From: Cupriavidus necator | Lineage (GTDB): Bacteria > Pseudomonadota > Gammaproteobacteria > Burkholderiales > Burkholderiaceae | Direction of reading: 5' to 3' | DNA length: 64,000 bases | NCBI RefSeq assembly: GCF_013141915.1 | Contig: NZ_SROX01000019.1 | Coordinates: 1-64,000, forward strand | Part shown: positions 16,863 to 25,315 of the stretch, piece after piece | Position numbering within the stretch: the stretch's first letter is position 1 | Layout: every line of letters begins with the position of its first letter | Program-made: the position numbers and the translations under genes | The notes under the pieces: generated by a model | Seen by the model: only the letters and a program-made list of their open reading frames with translations | What the model was told of the DNA's origin: nothing | Database searches by the model: none

Positions 16863-18470
16863 ATGACCATGCCAACACAACTGAACGCGCCGATCGCGGC
16901 GCAGCCTGCAACCCGGACACGCTTCATGGAGCCCCTGCTGCTGCTGGTCTCCGTGGCGCTGTCCGTATTCGGCGCGATGATCGGCATGCAGCTGATCGTG
17001 TCGCTGGGGATCTCGGCCAATACCTCGATCATCGGCGCGCTGATCGCGATCGTGTTCTCGCGCATTCCGCTCGAGGTCACGCGGCGCTTCCGCGTGCTGG
17101 AGCGGCAAAACCTGGTGCAGACCGCGATCTCGTCGGCCACCTTCGGCGCCGCCAATTCGCTGATGATCCCGATCGGCGTGCCGTACGCGATGGGCATGCC
17201 CGAGCTGGCCACGCCGATGCTGATCGGCGCGGTGATCGCCATGTTCGTCGACGGCGCGATGCTGTACTTCCTGTTCGGCAGCAAGATCTTCCCGGCCACC
17301 GGCACCTGGCCCGCCGGGATCGCCACCGCCGAGGCGATCTGGGCTGGCGACCGCGGCGGCCGCAAGGCCGCATTCCTGGGCCTGGGCATTGCCGTGGGCG
17401 TGGGCGGCGCGTGGCTGGGCGTGCCGATGTCCGCGTTCGGCGCGGCCTTCCTCGGCAACCTGGCGGCGCTGGCCATGTTCGGCATCGGCCTGCTGGTGCG
17501 CGGCTATTCGGTGGCGCTGACCGGCATCGATATCGCGCGCGCCTATATCCCGCACGGGCTGATGATCGGCGCCGGCATCGTCGCGCTGTTCCAGGTGGCG
17601 CATGAAATCCGCCGCGCGCGCCACGCGCCGGCCGCCGACGCGCGCACCATCGAAGTCCCGGCCGCACGCGCCAGCCGCATCCTGTCGGGCGGCTTCCTGA
17701 TCTACCTGGCGATCGCGCTGCTGATCTCGGTGCTGGCCGGCCATATCTCCGACATGTCGCTGGGCATGCTGGTGCTGTTCGTGCTGTACGCCGCCTTCGC
17801 CGCGTACGTGCATGAACTGATCGTCGGCATCGCGGCGATGCACTCGGGCTGGTTCCCGGCCTTCGCGGTGGCGCTGATCACGCTGACCATCGGCATCCTG
17901 ATCGGCTTCCCGCCGACGGCGCTGGCGGTGCTGGTGGGCTTTTCGGCCGCCACCGGCCCGGCCTTTGCCGACATGGGTTACGACCTCAAGACCGGCTACC
18001 TGCTGCGCGGCGAAGGCCGCGACATGGAAGCCGAGCTGGCCGGGCGCAAGCAGCAGTTCCTGGCGGCGATGATCGGCTTCGCGGTGGCGGCGGTGGTGGT
18101 GCTGGTGTTCCACGGCAGCTTCTTCGCGCAGGGCCTGATCCCGCCGGTGGACCGCGTCTACGCGGCGTCGATCAAGGCGGGCTCGTCGGCCGAGATCGCG
18201 CGCAACCTGATGATCTGGGCCGTGCCCGGCGCGCTGCTGCAGTGGCTAGGCGGCGCCAAGCGCCAGCTCGGCATCCTGCTGTCCACCGGCATGCTGATTG
18301 CCTCGCCGCTGGCTGGCTGGGCGGTGCTGGCGGGCCTTGCGATCCGCTTCGTGCTGCAGCGCCTGCGCGGTGACAAGCACCTAGCCGAGATGAGTGCCTT
18401 CGCCGGCGGCGTGATCGCGGGCGACGCCCTGTTCAGCTTCTTCGGTTCGGTCACCAAGCTGAAGAAGTAA
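16863..18470 (+). CDS. OPT/YSL family transporter
   Basis: 535-residue inner-membrane protein with about 14 hydrophobic segments and family features of oligopeptide/metal-chelate transporters: LGISANTSIIGALIAI near the start, FGAANSLMIPIGVPYAMG, and the conserved ALxxPPTALAVLVGFSAATGPAFADMGYDLKTGYLL region. Such proteins import peptides or metal-chelating amino acid derivatives by proton symport. ATG 16863 has GGGGAG upstream; ATG 16869 is an equal alternative. First gene of a run that continues with a PLP enzyme, peptidase E, a porin and a DUF1177 protein. A peptide-like substrate is inferred from these neighbours. Confidence 0.82.
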   Translation: MTMPTQLNAPIAAQPATRTRFMEPLLLLVSVALSVFGAMIGMQLIVSLGISANTSIIGALIAIVFSRIPLEVTRRFRVLERQNLVQTAISSATFGAANSLMIPIGVPYAMGMPELATPMLIGAVIAMFVDGAMLYFLFGSKIFPATGTWPAGIATAEAIWAGDRGGRKAAFLGLGIAVGVGGAWLGVPMSAFGAAFLGNLAALAMFGIGLLVRGYSVALTGIDIARAYIPHGLMIGAGIVALFQVAHEIRRARHAPAADARTIEVPAARASRILSGGFLIYLAIALLISVLAGHISDMSLGMLVLFVLYAAFAAYVHELIVGIAAMHSGWFPAFAVALITLTIGILIGFPPTALAVLVGFSAATGPAFADMGYDLKTGYLLRGEGRDMEAELAGRKQQFLAAMIGFAVAAVVVLVFHGSFFAQGLIPPVDRVYAASIKAGSSAEIARNLMIWAVPGALLQWLGGAKRQLGILLSTGMLIASPLAGWAVLAGLAIRFVLQRLRGDKHLAEMSAFAGGVIAGDALFSFFGSVTKLKK

Positions 18471-18533
18471 GCCCGCAGCCAGCCTTTCCGGGGCACGTGC
18501 CGGTGCCCCGCCTGTCATTTCCCGAGACGTTCC

Positions 18534-19718
18534 ATGGATATCCAAGCAATCCGCGCCGACACCCCGCTGACGGCCTCCACCATCTATCTCGACACCGCCG
18601 CGGCGTCGATCCCGCCCGACGCGGTGCTCGACACCGTGCGCAGCTACCTGCTCGATACCGGCCATGTCGGCATCTACCTGCCGGCGTTCCGCAAACAGAC
18701 CTATGCGCGCGTGGAAGCCGTGCGCGCCACGCTGGCGGACTGGCTGAACTGCGCCGCCGACGAGCTCGCCTTCACCAAGAATGCCACCGAGAGCATCTCC
18801 ATCGCCGCACGCGGCATCGCCTGGCAGGCCGGCGACGAAGTGCTGGTAGCCGACACCGAGATGCTGAGCAACCTGCTGCCGTGGCGCCGTCTGGAACAAT
18901 CGCACGGCATCGTGGTGAAGATCGTGGCGGCCAATGCCGAAGGGCTGCTGAGCGCCGAGGCATTCGAGGCCGCGATCACCCCGCGCACGCGCCTGCTGAC
19001 CTTCTCGCACCTGCCCAACTCCACCGGCGCGGTGCAGCCCGCGGCGCAGATCTGCGCGGTCGCGCGCAGGCGCGGCGTGCTGTCGCTGGTCAACGGCGCG
19101 CAGAGCGTGGGCATGCTGCGCTCGGACGTGGCCGAAATGGACTGCGATTTCCTTGCCGGCTGCGGGCGCAAGGCGCTGCGCGCCACCGAGGGCTCCGGCT
19201 TCCTGTACGTGCGGCGCGCGCTGATCGCGCAGGTCGAGCCGATGCTGGTGGGCTGGTGGAACGGCGCCTACGACCGCGCCACCGGCGCGCTGTCGCTGGT
19301 GCCCGGTGCCAAGCGCTTCGAAGCGGGCTGCCCGATCGTGCCGGCCATCCTGGGCCTGGGTACCGCCATCGACTACGCCGCCGCGATCGGCATCGACGCC
19401 ATCGAAGCCCGCGTGCGCGACCTGACCGAGTACGCGGTAGCGAAGTTCTCGTCGATCCCGGGCTTCGAGCTGTATGGCCCGGCCGACGTGGCGCACCGCA
19501 TCGGCATCGTGCCGTTCAACGTGCGCGGCGTCGACCCGGCCCGCATCGTCGCCGCGCTGGAGACGCAGCAATGCATCATCGAAGCGGGCAACTTCATGGC
19601 CGACGCCATCCTGGCGCGCTACGGCGTCTCGACCATGGCACGCGTGTCGCTGCACTACTTCAACACGCATGAAGAGATCGATCGCGTGGCCGCGCTGATC
19701 CGCACCGCCATCGCCTGA
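18534..19718 (+). CDS. class V aminotransferase-fold PLP enzyme
   Basis: 394-residue fold-type-I PLP enzyme of the aminotransferase class V / cysteine-desulfurase-like group. Seen: IYLDTAAASIPP at the start, the ELAFTKNATESISIAARG cofactor-phosphate loop, SLVNGAQSVGM (the Asp-Gly-Ala-Gln-like element, here Asn), and the Schiff-base lysine in GCGRKALRATEGSGFLYVRR. The canonical His-Lys of desulfurases is Arg-Lys here and there is no desulfurase cysteine loop, so sulfur transfer is unlikely; an isopenicillin-epimerase-like, lyase or transaminase role is more plausible. 63 bases after the transporter gene, probably the same transcript. Confidence 0.8.
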   Translation: MDIQAIRADTPLTASTIYLDTAAASIPPDAVLDTVRSYLLDTGHVGIYLPAFRKQTYARVEAVRATLADWLNCAADELAFTKNATESISIAARGIAWQAGDEVLVADTEMLSNLLPWRRLEQSHGIVVKIVAANAEGLLSAEAFEAAITPRTRLLTFSHLPNSTGAVQPAAQICAVARRRGVLSLVNGAQSVGMLRSDVAEMDCDFLAGCGRKALRATEGSGFLYVRRALIAQVEPMLVGWWNGAYDRATGALSLVPGAKRFEAGCPIVPAILGLGTAIDYAAAIGIDAIEARVRDLTEYAVAKFSSIPGFELYGPADVAHRIGIVPFNVRGVDPARIVAALETQQCIIEAGNFMADAILARYGVSTMARVSLHYFNTHEEIDRVAALIRTAIA

Positions 19719-19747
19719 ACCTGAACCGAACAGACGGAAACCAAGAC

Positions 19748-20503
19748 ATGACCCAACGCATCCTCCTGATGAGCAGCTCGCGCAAGGACCACCTCGGCTA
19801 TCTGGAGCACGCCGGCGAACAGATCCACACGCTGCTCAAGCACGAGCCGCGCAAGGTGCTGTTCGTGCCGTTCGCGGGCGTGACCTTCAGCTTCGATACC
19901 TATGAAGGCATGGTCAAGCCGGTCTTCGAGAAGCTCGGCTACGCGCTGGAATCGATCCATCGCAGCGCCGACCCGCTGCGCGCGGTGCGGGAAGCCGAGG
20001 CCATCGCCGTCGGTGGCGGCAACACCTTCGCGCTGCTCAAGCGCCTGTACGACGCCGGCATCGTCGATGCCATCCGCGCCAAGGTGCGCGCCGGCACGCC
20101 GTACGTGGGGTGGAGCGCCGGCAGCAACGTCGCCTGCCCCACCATCCGCACCACCAACGACATGCCGATCGTGCAGCCGCCTTCGCTGCGCGCGCTGGGG
20201 CTGGTGCCGTTCCAGATCAACCCGCACTTCATCAGCGGCAAGCCCGCCGGCCACAATGGCGAAAGCCGCGAGGAGCGGCTCGCTGAGTTCCTGCACATCA
20301 ACGCGCCGGAACAGGTGTTTGCGCTGCCGGAAGGATCGGCGCTGTACGCGGATGGCACCACCGGTCTGGTACTGGGCGAGCGTCATGCGTTGTGGTTCCC
20401 CGCCGAAGGCAAGGTCGAGACGATCCGCGAGGGCGAGCCGTTCGCGCTGTCGCAGATCACGGGCCCGGCGGGGATGGAGCAGTGGCCGGGTTTTGCGGCT
20501 TGA
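19748..20503 (+). CDS. pepE: peptidase E (alpha-aspartyl dipeptidase)
   Basis: 251-residue S51-family serine peptidase. The nucleophile Ser123 is in VGWSAGSNVACPT, matching the GWSAG motif of Salmonella/E. coli PepE; earlier AVGGGNTFALLKRLYD is the other hallmark, and NPHF with the later acidic and histidine residues completes the family pattern. PepE hydrolyses dipeptides with an N-terminal aspartate in the cytoplasm. It follows the PLP enzyme by 29 bases. With an OPT transporter in the same operon, uptake and hydrolysis of an aspartyl dipeptide or a related conjugate is a reasonable inference. Confidence 0.9.
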   Translation: MTQRILLMSSSRKDHLGYLEHAGEQIHTLLKHEPRKVLFVPFAGVTFSFDTYEGMVKPVFEKLGYALESIHRSADPLRAVREAEAIAVGGGNTFALLKRLYDAGIVDAIRAKVRAGTPYVGWSAGSNVACPTIRTTNDMPIVQPPSLRALGLVPFQINPHFISGKPAGHNGESREERLAEFLHINAPEQVFALPEGSALYADGTTGLVLGERHALWFPAEGKVETIREGEPFALSQITGPAGMEQWPGFAA

Positions 20504-20552
20504 GCGAAGCGTTAAACGCTGGAGCAAGACTGTTGGCTCCCCTCTCCCCCAA

Positions 20553-20576
20553 CCCTCTCCCGCAAGCGGGAGAGGG
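20553..20576. repeat. REP-like palindrome, copy 1
   Basis: CCCTCTCCCGC-AA-GCGGGAGAGGG, a perfect 11+11 stem, between pepE and the porin gene. The same sequence with a TT loop occurs at 26930-26953. Here it is preceded by CTCCCCTCTCCCCC (20538-20550), which can pair with the right-hand arm as an alternative fold. Palindromes of this kind are scattered between genes of many beta- and gamma-proteobacteria and can act as 3' message stabilisers. Confidence 0.75.
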
Positions 20577-20712
20577 GAGCACACCAGCGGCATGCATGTG
20601 TGATTAGCGACTAGCCACTGCTCCCCGCACCAACAACCCAACAACAACCCGCCCGCGAGCCGCCCCGCGCCGCTCGCGCGGCCCCCTTTTACCTTCTGGA
20701 GGAGAAACCACA

Positions 20713-21873
20713 ATGAGCCAACCCATTCGCCACGCCGCGCGCCTGGCCTTGCCCATGATGCTGGCCCTGCCGGGCGCCGCGATGGCGCAATCCGGCATCA
20801 CGTTGTACGGCGTGATCGATACCGCGCTGACGTACCAGACTCATTCCAACCCCGCCGGCGATGCCCAGGTTGGCTTGCAGCAAGGCGGCGAAGGCTTCCT
20901 GTCGGGCAGCCGCTTCGGCCTCAAGGGTGTCGAAGACCTGGGCGGCGGCGTGAAGGCCGGCTTCGTGCTGGAGAACGGCCTGCTGGCCGATACCGGCCGG
21001 CTCGACCAGCAGGGCCAGCTGTTCGGCCGCCAGGCTTACGTAAAGATCGGCAACCGGTGGGGCGAGCTGGCGCTCGGCCGGCAGTACACCACTGCCAACA
21101 CCATGCTGTACTACGTCGATCCGCTCGGCGTGGGCGCGGCGCCGTCGAATGCCTGGATGGTCTACCTGACCGGCCAGCGCTACGACAACGCCGTCAGCTA
21201 TACCGGCAATTTCGGCCCGGTGTCGGTGATCGCCGAGTACGCGCTGGGCGAGACCGCCGGCAACACCCGCGCGATGTCGTCGATGTCGTTCGGTGCCAAG
21301 TACGCCGCCGGACCGATCACTGCGGTGGGCGACTTCCAGCAAACCCGCGACAGCCAGAGCCGCAACGCCAACCTCTACCTCGCCGGCCTGAAGGCCGCGG
21401 CCGGCCGCGCCAGCCTGTTCGCCAACTACATGCACAGCGACCGCGACGCCGGTTTCGACTCGTCCAGGGGCGGCACCGATACGGCCACCATCACCAGCAT
21501 GTCGACCGCGGCCACGCCGACCAACCGTGCGGCGATCAGCTCGGTGTTCGGCGCCAGCCGCCACGACGACTTCTTCACGTTGGGCGCGAGCTACGCCGTC
21601 ACCGGCAACGTCACGCTGACCGGCAGCGTGATGCACAACCGCACCCGCGCCGACGGCTTCAGCGGCAACCGCACCACCGCGTATGCCGTCGCCGGCTACG
21701 CCTTCAGCAAGCGCACCGACGCCTACCTGGCGCTGGCCTACGACCGCGTCCACGGCGACTGGTCAGGCCTGTTCGGCAACAACACCACCAGCTGGACCGG
21801 CGGCAACGGCACGCCGCTGGACGGGCACGACACGCAGACCACGGTGATGGCCGGCCTGCGCCACCAGTTCTAA
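20713..21873 (+). CDS. Gram-negative trimeric porin
   Basis: 386-residue outer-membrane porin of the OmpC-like Burkholderiales type. Signal peptide to about residue 25 (LALPMMLALPGAAMAQ), then SGITLYGVIDTALTYQTHSN, the standard porin start, SRFGLKGVEDLGGGVKAGFVLENG, FGRQAYVKIGNRWGELALGRQYTT (constriction-loop region), alternating beta-strands, and a terminal aromatic residue (LRHQF) required for outer-membrane assembly. ATG 20713 has GGAGGAG about 9 bases before it. It sits inside the OPT/PepE/DUF1177 run but after a 209-base gap with a REP-like palindrome, so it may also have its own promoter. Substrate specificity is not predictable. Confidence 0.93.
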   Translation: MSQPIRHAARLALPMMLALPGAAMAQSGITLYGVIDTALTYQTHSNPAGDAQVGLQQGGEGFLSGSRFGLKGVEDLGGGVKAGFVLENGLLADTGRLDQQGQLFGRQAYVKIGNRWGELALGRQYTTANTMLYYVDPLGVGAAPSNAWMVYLTGQRYDNAVSYTGNFGPVSVIAEYALGETAGNTRAMSSMSFGAKYAAGPITAVGDFQQTRDSQSRNANLYLAGLKAAAGRASLFANYMHSDRDAGFDSSRGGTDTATITSMSTAATPTNRAAISSVFGASRHDDFFTLGASYAVTGNVTLTGSVMHNRTRADGFSGNRTTAYAVAGYAFSKRTDAYLALAYDRVHGDWSGLFGNNTTSWTGGNGTPLDGHDTQTTVMAGLRHQF

Positions 21874-21929
21874 CGATTTAACCGACGCCGCCCGCGCCAC
21901 GCGGGCCGGTACATCATCTGGAGAAAGCC

Positions 21930-22886
21930 ATGGCCCTGCAGCAGACGCTGGTCATTCATGAAGCCCTGGACAGCCCGCACGCCAACGGCGCGGTCGTCAG
22001 CGAACTGTTCGCGCCGTACGCCGAGGCCGGCGTGTCGGTGCAAGTCATCACGGTCAACAATGCACCGCCCGAGAACACGAGCCATACCACCGATTTCATC
22101 ACCATCGTGATCCCCGGCAGCGCCGGCAAGCGTGGCGGTGGCAAGGCGCCGACGCTGGGCGTGATCGGCCGCAACGGCGCCATCGGCGCGCGTCCGGAAC
22201 TGGTGGGGCTGGTGTCCGACGCCGACGGCCCGATCGGCTGCCTGGCGGTGGCGCTGAAGCTGGCGCAGATGAAGGCGCGCGGCGACCATGTGGCGGGCGA
22301 CGTGATCGTGACCACGCACCTGTCGACCAATGTCTCGATGGTGCCGCACGACCCGGTGCCGTTCATGGGCATGCCGGTTTCTTCCGACACCATGAACGAC
22401 TATCAGGTGCTGCCGGAGATGGACGCGATCCTGTCGATCGATGCGTCCAAGGGCAACAGCATCGTCAAGCACCGCGGCTTTGCCATCTCGCCGACGGCGC
22501 TGCAGGGCTACATCCTGCGCGTGGCGCCGGACCTGGTGGCGACGATGGAATCGACCACCGGCTGCCCGGCGGTGACCTTCCCGATCTCGCTGCAGGACAT
22601 CACCCCGTACCACAACGGCCTGTACCACTTCAACAGCATCATGCAGCCGCACGTGGCCACGCAGGCCCCGGTGGTGGGCGTGGCGGTGACCGCGCAGTCG
22701 GTGGTGTCGGGCAGCGCAACCTCGGCCAACCATGAAATCGATATCGCCGAGGCGGTGCGCTTCTGCGTGGAAGTGTCCAAGCGCTTCGGCGCCGGCAAGT
22801 GCCAGTTCTTCAACGCCGCCGAATGGGAGAAGATCCGCGCGGTCTACCCTGACCTGTCGGTGTTCCAGACCGCAGGCAAGCGCTGA
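21930..22886 (+). CDS. DUF1177 family protein
   Basis: 318-residue soluble protein without signal peptide, recognised as DUF1177 from its start (MALQQTLVIHEALDSPHANG) and the internal HTTDFITIVIPG, GVIGRNGAIGARPELVGLVSDADGP and MESTTGCPAVTFPISLQDITPYHNGLYHFNS regions. The family is uncharacterised; its many conserved Asp, His and Cys residues (VSDADG, TTHLST, MPVSSDTMNDYQ, CPAV) look catalytic or metal-binding, possibly metallopeptidase-like, but this is a guess. ATG 21930 follows GGAGAAAG. It is the last gene of the transporter/peptidase run, which suggests it acts on the same imported compound. Confidence 0.65.
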   Translation: MALQQTLVIHEALDSPHANGAVVSELFAPYAEAGVSVQVITVNNAPPENTSHTTDFITIVIPGSAGKRGGGKAPTLGVIGRNGAIGARPELVGLVSDADGPIGCLAVALKLAQMKARGDHVAGDVIVTTHLSTNVSMVPHDPVPFMGMPVSSDTMNDYQVLPEMDAILSIDASKGNSIVKHRGFAISPTALQGYILRVAPDLVATMESTTGCPAVTFPISLQDITPYHNGLYHFNSIMQPHVATQAPVVGVAVTAQSVVSGSATSANHEIDIAEAVRFCVEVSKRFGAGKCQFFNAAEWEKIRAVYPDLSVFQTAGKR

Positions 22887-22895
22887 GCTTGCGGC

Positions 22896-23876
22896 TCAGC
22901 CTGCCGCCGCCTTGCCCGGCGCGGGATGGGTGACGGCTGGCGGCACGGTGTCGCCGTGCCGCCGCTTCCATTCGTCGAAGCCTCCGGCCAGCGCCCAGGT
23001 CCGGGGATAGCCGGCCACCCGCAGGCGTTCGGCCAGCAGCGCCGCGGACATCTCGTTGGGGCAGGCGCAGTAGACCACGATGTCAGCGTCGGCGGGCGGC
23101 ACGCCCAGCGCGTCGAGGCTGTCGAGCGCGCCCTGCATGTCAAGCACCATCGAGCCGGGAATGCGCTCCATCGGCGTGTCGCCATGGGCGCGCACGTCGA
23201 TCACGACAGGCAGCGTGCCGGCCAGCCGGCGCGATTCCAGCTCGTCCACGCTCATGCGCGGCACCCGCCGGGTGAGACGCAGCAACCGGAAGCGGCGCCA
23301 CGAGCGCCACGCCAGAAACACCAGGAACGCCCCCACCACCGCCATCAGGGCCATATGGCCATAGGTACTGAAGCCTGCCAGGATGGCATCGATAAAGTCG
23401 CTGAACACCACGCCGATCAGCAGGCCGCTGCCCGCCCAAACCAGCGCACCGATCGCGTCGTAGAACAAGAACAGCGGCAGCGGCGTGCCGGTCATGCCGG
23501 CCATCGCGGTCGACAGGGCGCCGGCACCCGGCAGCAGCTTGGCCACCACCAGCGAGCGCGGCCCCACGCGCAGGTACAGCGACTGGGTCTGGCGGATGCA
23601 GGAATCGGGCGAAATCGATACCTTGCAGATGGTGCGCAGCATCGGCTGCCCCAGCCGGCGCCCGGCGAAGTACCAGCCGGTATCGGCGATCAGGCAGGCC
23701 ATGATGACCGCCGCCAGCACCGCGCCGATCGACGGCCCGGTCTCCTGTACGCCCAGCGCGCCGGCGACGAACAGCATCGGATAGGCCGGCACCGGCAGGC
23801 CGGCCTGCTCGACCAGTACGTTCAGGAACACCAGCATCAGCCCGTGGTTTTCCAGCAAGGCCTGTAACTCTCCCAC
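22896..23876 (-). CDS. DedA family protein fused to a rhodanese domain
   Basis: 326 residues. Residues about 1-215 are a DedA/SNARE-associated (VTT) membrane domain with LPVPAYPMLFVAGAL, CLIADTGWYFAGRRLG, SLVVAKLLPGAGALSTAMAGMTG and several helices; DedA proteins help flip lipid carriers such as undecaprenyl phosphate. Residues about 225-320 are a rhodanese domain (LPVVIDVRAHGDTPMERIPGS, VVYCACPNEMSAA) with the active-site Cys present. The predicted order, membrane first then cytosolic rhodanese, is a known fusion in Proteobacteria. The start is taken as GTG 23876 with AGGGAG upstream, since upstream ATG codons would add an unrelated tail. Convergent with the DUF1177 gene, nine bases apart. 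Confidence 0.85.
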   Translation of the reverse strand: MGELQALLENHGLMLVFLNVLVEQAGLPVPAYPMLFVAGALGVQETGPSIGAVLAAVIMACLIADTGWYFAGRRLGQPMLRTICKVSISPDSCIRQTQSLYLRVGPRSLVVAKLLPGAGALSTAMAGMTGTPLPLFLFYDAIGALVWAGSGLLIGVVFSDFIDAILAGFSTYGHMALMAVVGAFLVFLAWRSWRRFRLLRLTRRVPRMSVDELESRRLAGTLPVVIDVRAHGDTPMERIPGSMVLDMQGALDSLDALGVPPADADIVVYCACPNEMSAALLAERLRVAGYPRTWALAGGFDEWKRRHGDTVPPAVTHPAPGKAAAG

Positions 23877-24176
23877 CGCGCGCTCCCTTTTTGGATCAGG
23901 ACGCCAGTGTGCCAGCCGATGAGGGCCCGCGCAGCGCAAGCTTTGTATGGTCGATTCAAAAATTTGATCAGTGGCGCATACGTCGCACGACTTACGTTGT
24001 CCTACAACATGCCTTTTTCGCGGCACGCGGTGTATCTGGCGGGCGATGCTGCTCTAGTGTTCGGCACTTGCACACGGAACTGGGGTGGGGTACCCAGTGC
24101 AATGCCCCCAGCAGGTCGGCGGGATCCCGGTTAACCCGGGGTACCTACGGCGCCCTATTGCCTTCACACATCTGTT

Positions 24177-24196
24177 GTCGTACGATGACTGATAAC
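24177..24196. promoter_or_regulatory. glucarate regulon operator (kdgD side)
   Basis: GTCGT-ACG-ATGAC (24177-24189) is a near-palindrome with the FadR-type GntR pattern, continued as ATGACTGATAAC (24185-24196). The 12-base string ATGACTGATAAC is repeated exactly in the gudD-gntR intergenic operator at 30678-30689. It lies about 70 bases before kdgD. The remainder of the 388-base gap (23877-24264) carries no gene. Confidence 0.6.
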
Positions 24197-24264
24197 TCGG
24201 ATGATCTGCCACTCGCGGTCAGCCGCCTCTGCCACCCGGGCGCCCGCCCTCCAGGATTGCCGCA

Positions 24265-25179
24265 ATGCTCGCACCCATCGAACTCAAGCAAATCGTCTCC
24301 GAAGGCCTGCTGTCCTTCCCCATCACCGACTTCGACGCCCGCGGCGATTTCGCACCGCGGTCGTACGCCGCCCGCCTCGAGTGGCTGGCCCCCTACGGCG
24401 CCACCGCGTTGTTCGCGGCCGGCGGCACCGGCGAGTTTTTCTCGCTGACGCCGCAGGATTACTCGGCCGTGGTCGACACCGCCGTGCGCACCTGCGCCGG
24501 CAAGGTGCCGATCCTGGCCGGCGCCGGCGGCCCGACCCGCACCGCCATTGCCTATGCGCAGGAAGCGCAGCGCCTGGGCGCCGCCGGCGTGCTGCTGCTG
24601 CCGCACTACCTGACCGAAGCCAGCCAGGACGGCATTGCCGCCCACGTCGAGCAAGTCTGCAAGTCGGTCGATATCGGCGTGATCGTCTACAACCGCGCCA
24701 ATTCGAAGCTCAACGCCGAGCAGCTGGTCCGTCTGGCCGAGCGCTGCCCCAACCTGATTGGTTTCAAGGACGGCGTGGGCGACATCGAGGCCATGGTCAG
24801 CATCCGCCGCAAGCTGGGCGACCGCTTTTCCTACCTGGGTGGCCTGCCCACCGCCGAGGTCTATGCCGCGGCCTACAAGGCGCTGGGCGTGCCGGTGTAT
24901 TCGTCGGCGGTGTTCAACTTCATCCCGAAGACGGCGATGGACTTCTACCGCGCCATCGCCGCGGACGACCACGACACCGTGGGCCGCCTGATCGACGACT
25001 TCTTCCTGCCCTACCTTGCGATCCGCAATCGCAAGGCCGGCTACGCCGTGAGCATCGTCAAGGCGGGCGCGCGCCTGGTAGGCCGCGACGGCGGTCCGGT
25101 GCGCGCGCCGCTGACCGACCTGACCGGCGAGGAAATGGAGATGCTGGGCGCGCTGGTCAACCAGCTCGGCCCGCAGTAA
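24265..25179 (+). CDS. kdgD: 5-dehydro-4-deoxyglucarate dehydratase
   Basis: 304-residue DHDPS/NAL-superfamily enzyme that dehydrates and decarboxylates 5-dehydro-4-deoxy-D-glucarate to 2,5-dioxopentanoate (2-oxoglutarate semialdehyde), water and CO2. Family features: LLSFPITDFDARGDF, the substrate-carboxylate loop AGGTGEFFSLT, the Tyr in VIVYNRANS and the Schiff-base Lys in LIGFKDGVGD. This combination is specific for KdgD rather than DapA. ATG 24265 has CCAGGA upstream. It is followed 136 bases later by the semialdehyde dehydrogenase that takes its product. An operator-like palindrome precedes it. Confidence 0.95.
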   Translation: MLAPIELKQIVSEGLLSFPITDFDARGDFAPRSYAARLEWLAPYGATALFAAGGTGEFFSLTPQDYSAVVDTAVRTCAGKVPILAGAGGPTRTAIAYAQEAQRLGAAGVLLLPHYLTEASQDGIAAHVEQVCKSVDIGVIVYNRANSKLNAEQLVRLAERCPNLIGFKDGVGDIEAMVSIRRKLGDRFSYLGGLPTAEVYAAAYKALGVPVYSSAVFNFIPKTAMDFYRAIAADDHDTVGRLIDDFFLPYLAIRNRKAGYAVSIVKAGARLVGRDGGPVRAPLTDLTGEEMEMLGALVNQLGPQ

Positions 25180-25315
25180 CGGTCCTGCCGTTTCGGCACG
25201 CAGGCCGCCGCCAGGCCGTCCTCGCATTGCCTCGTATCGCATTTCGACCAGCCGGCCGCGGGGCGCATGCCCTCCGGCCGGCGTCCCCGTTCTTAACGCT
25301 GACAAGGAACCTTCC

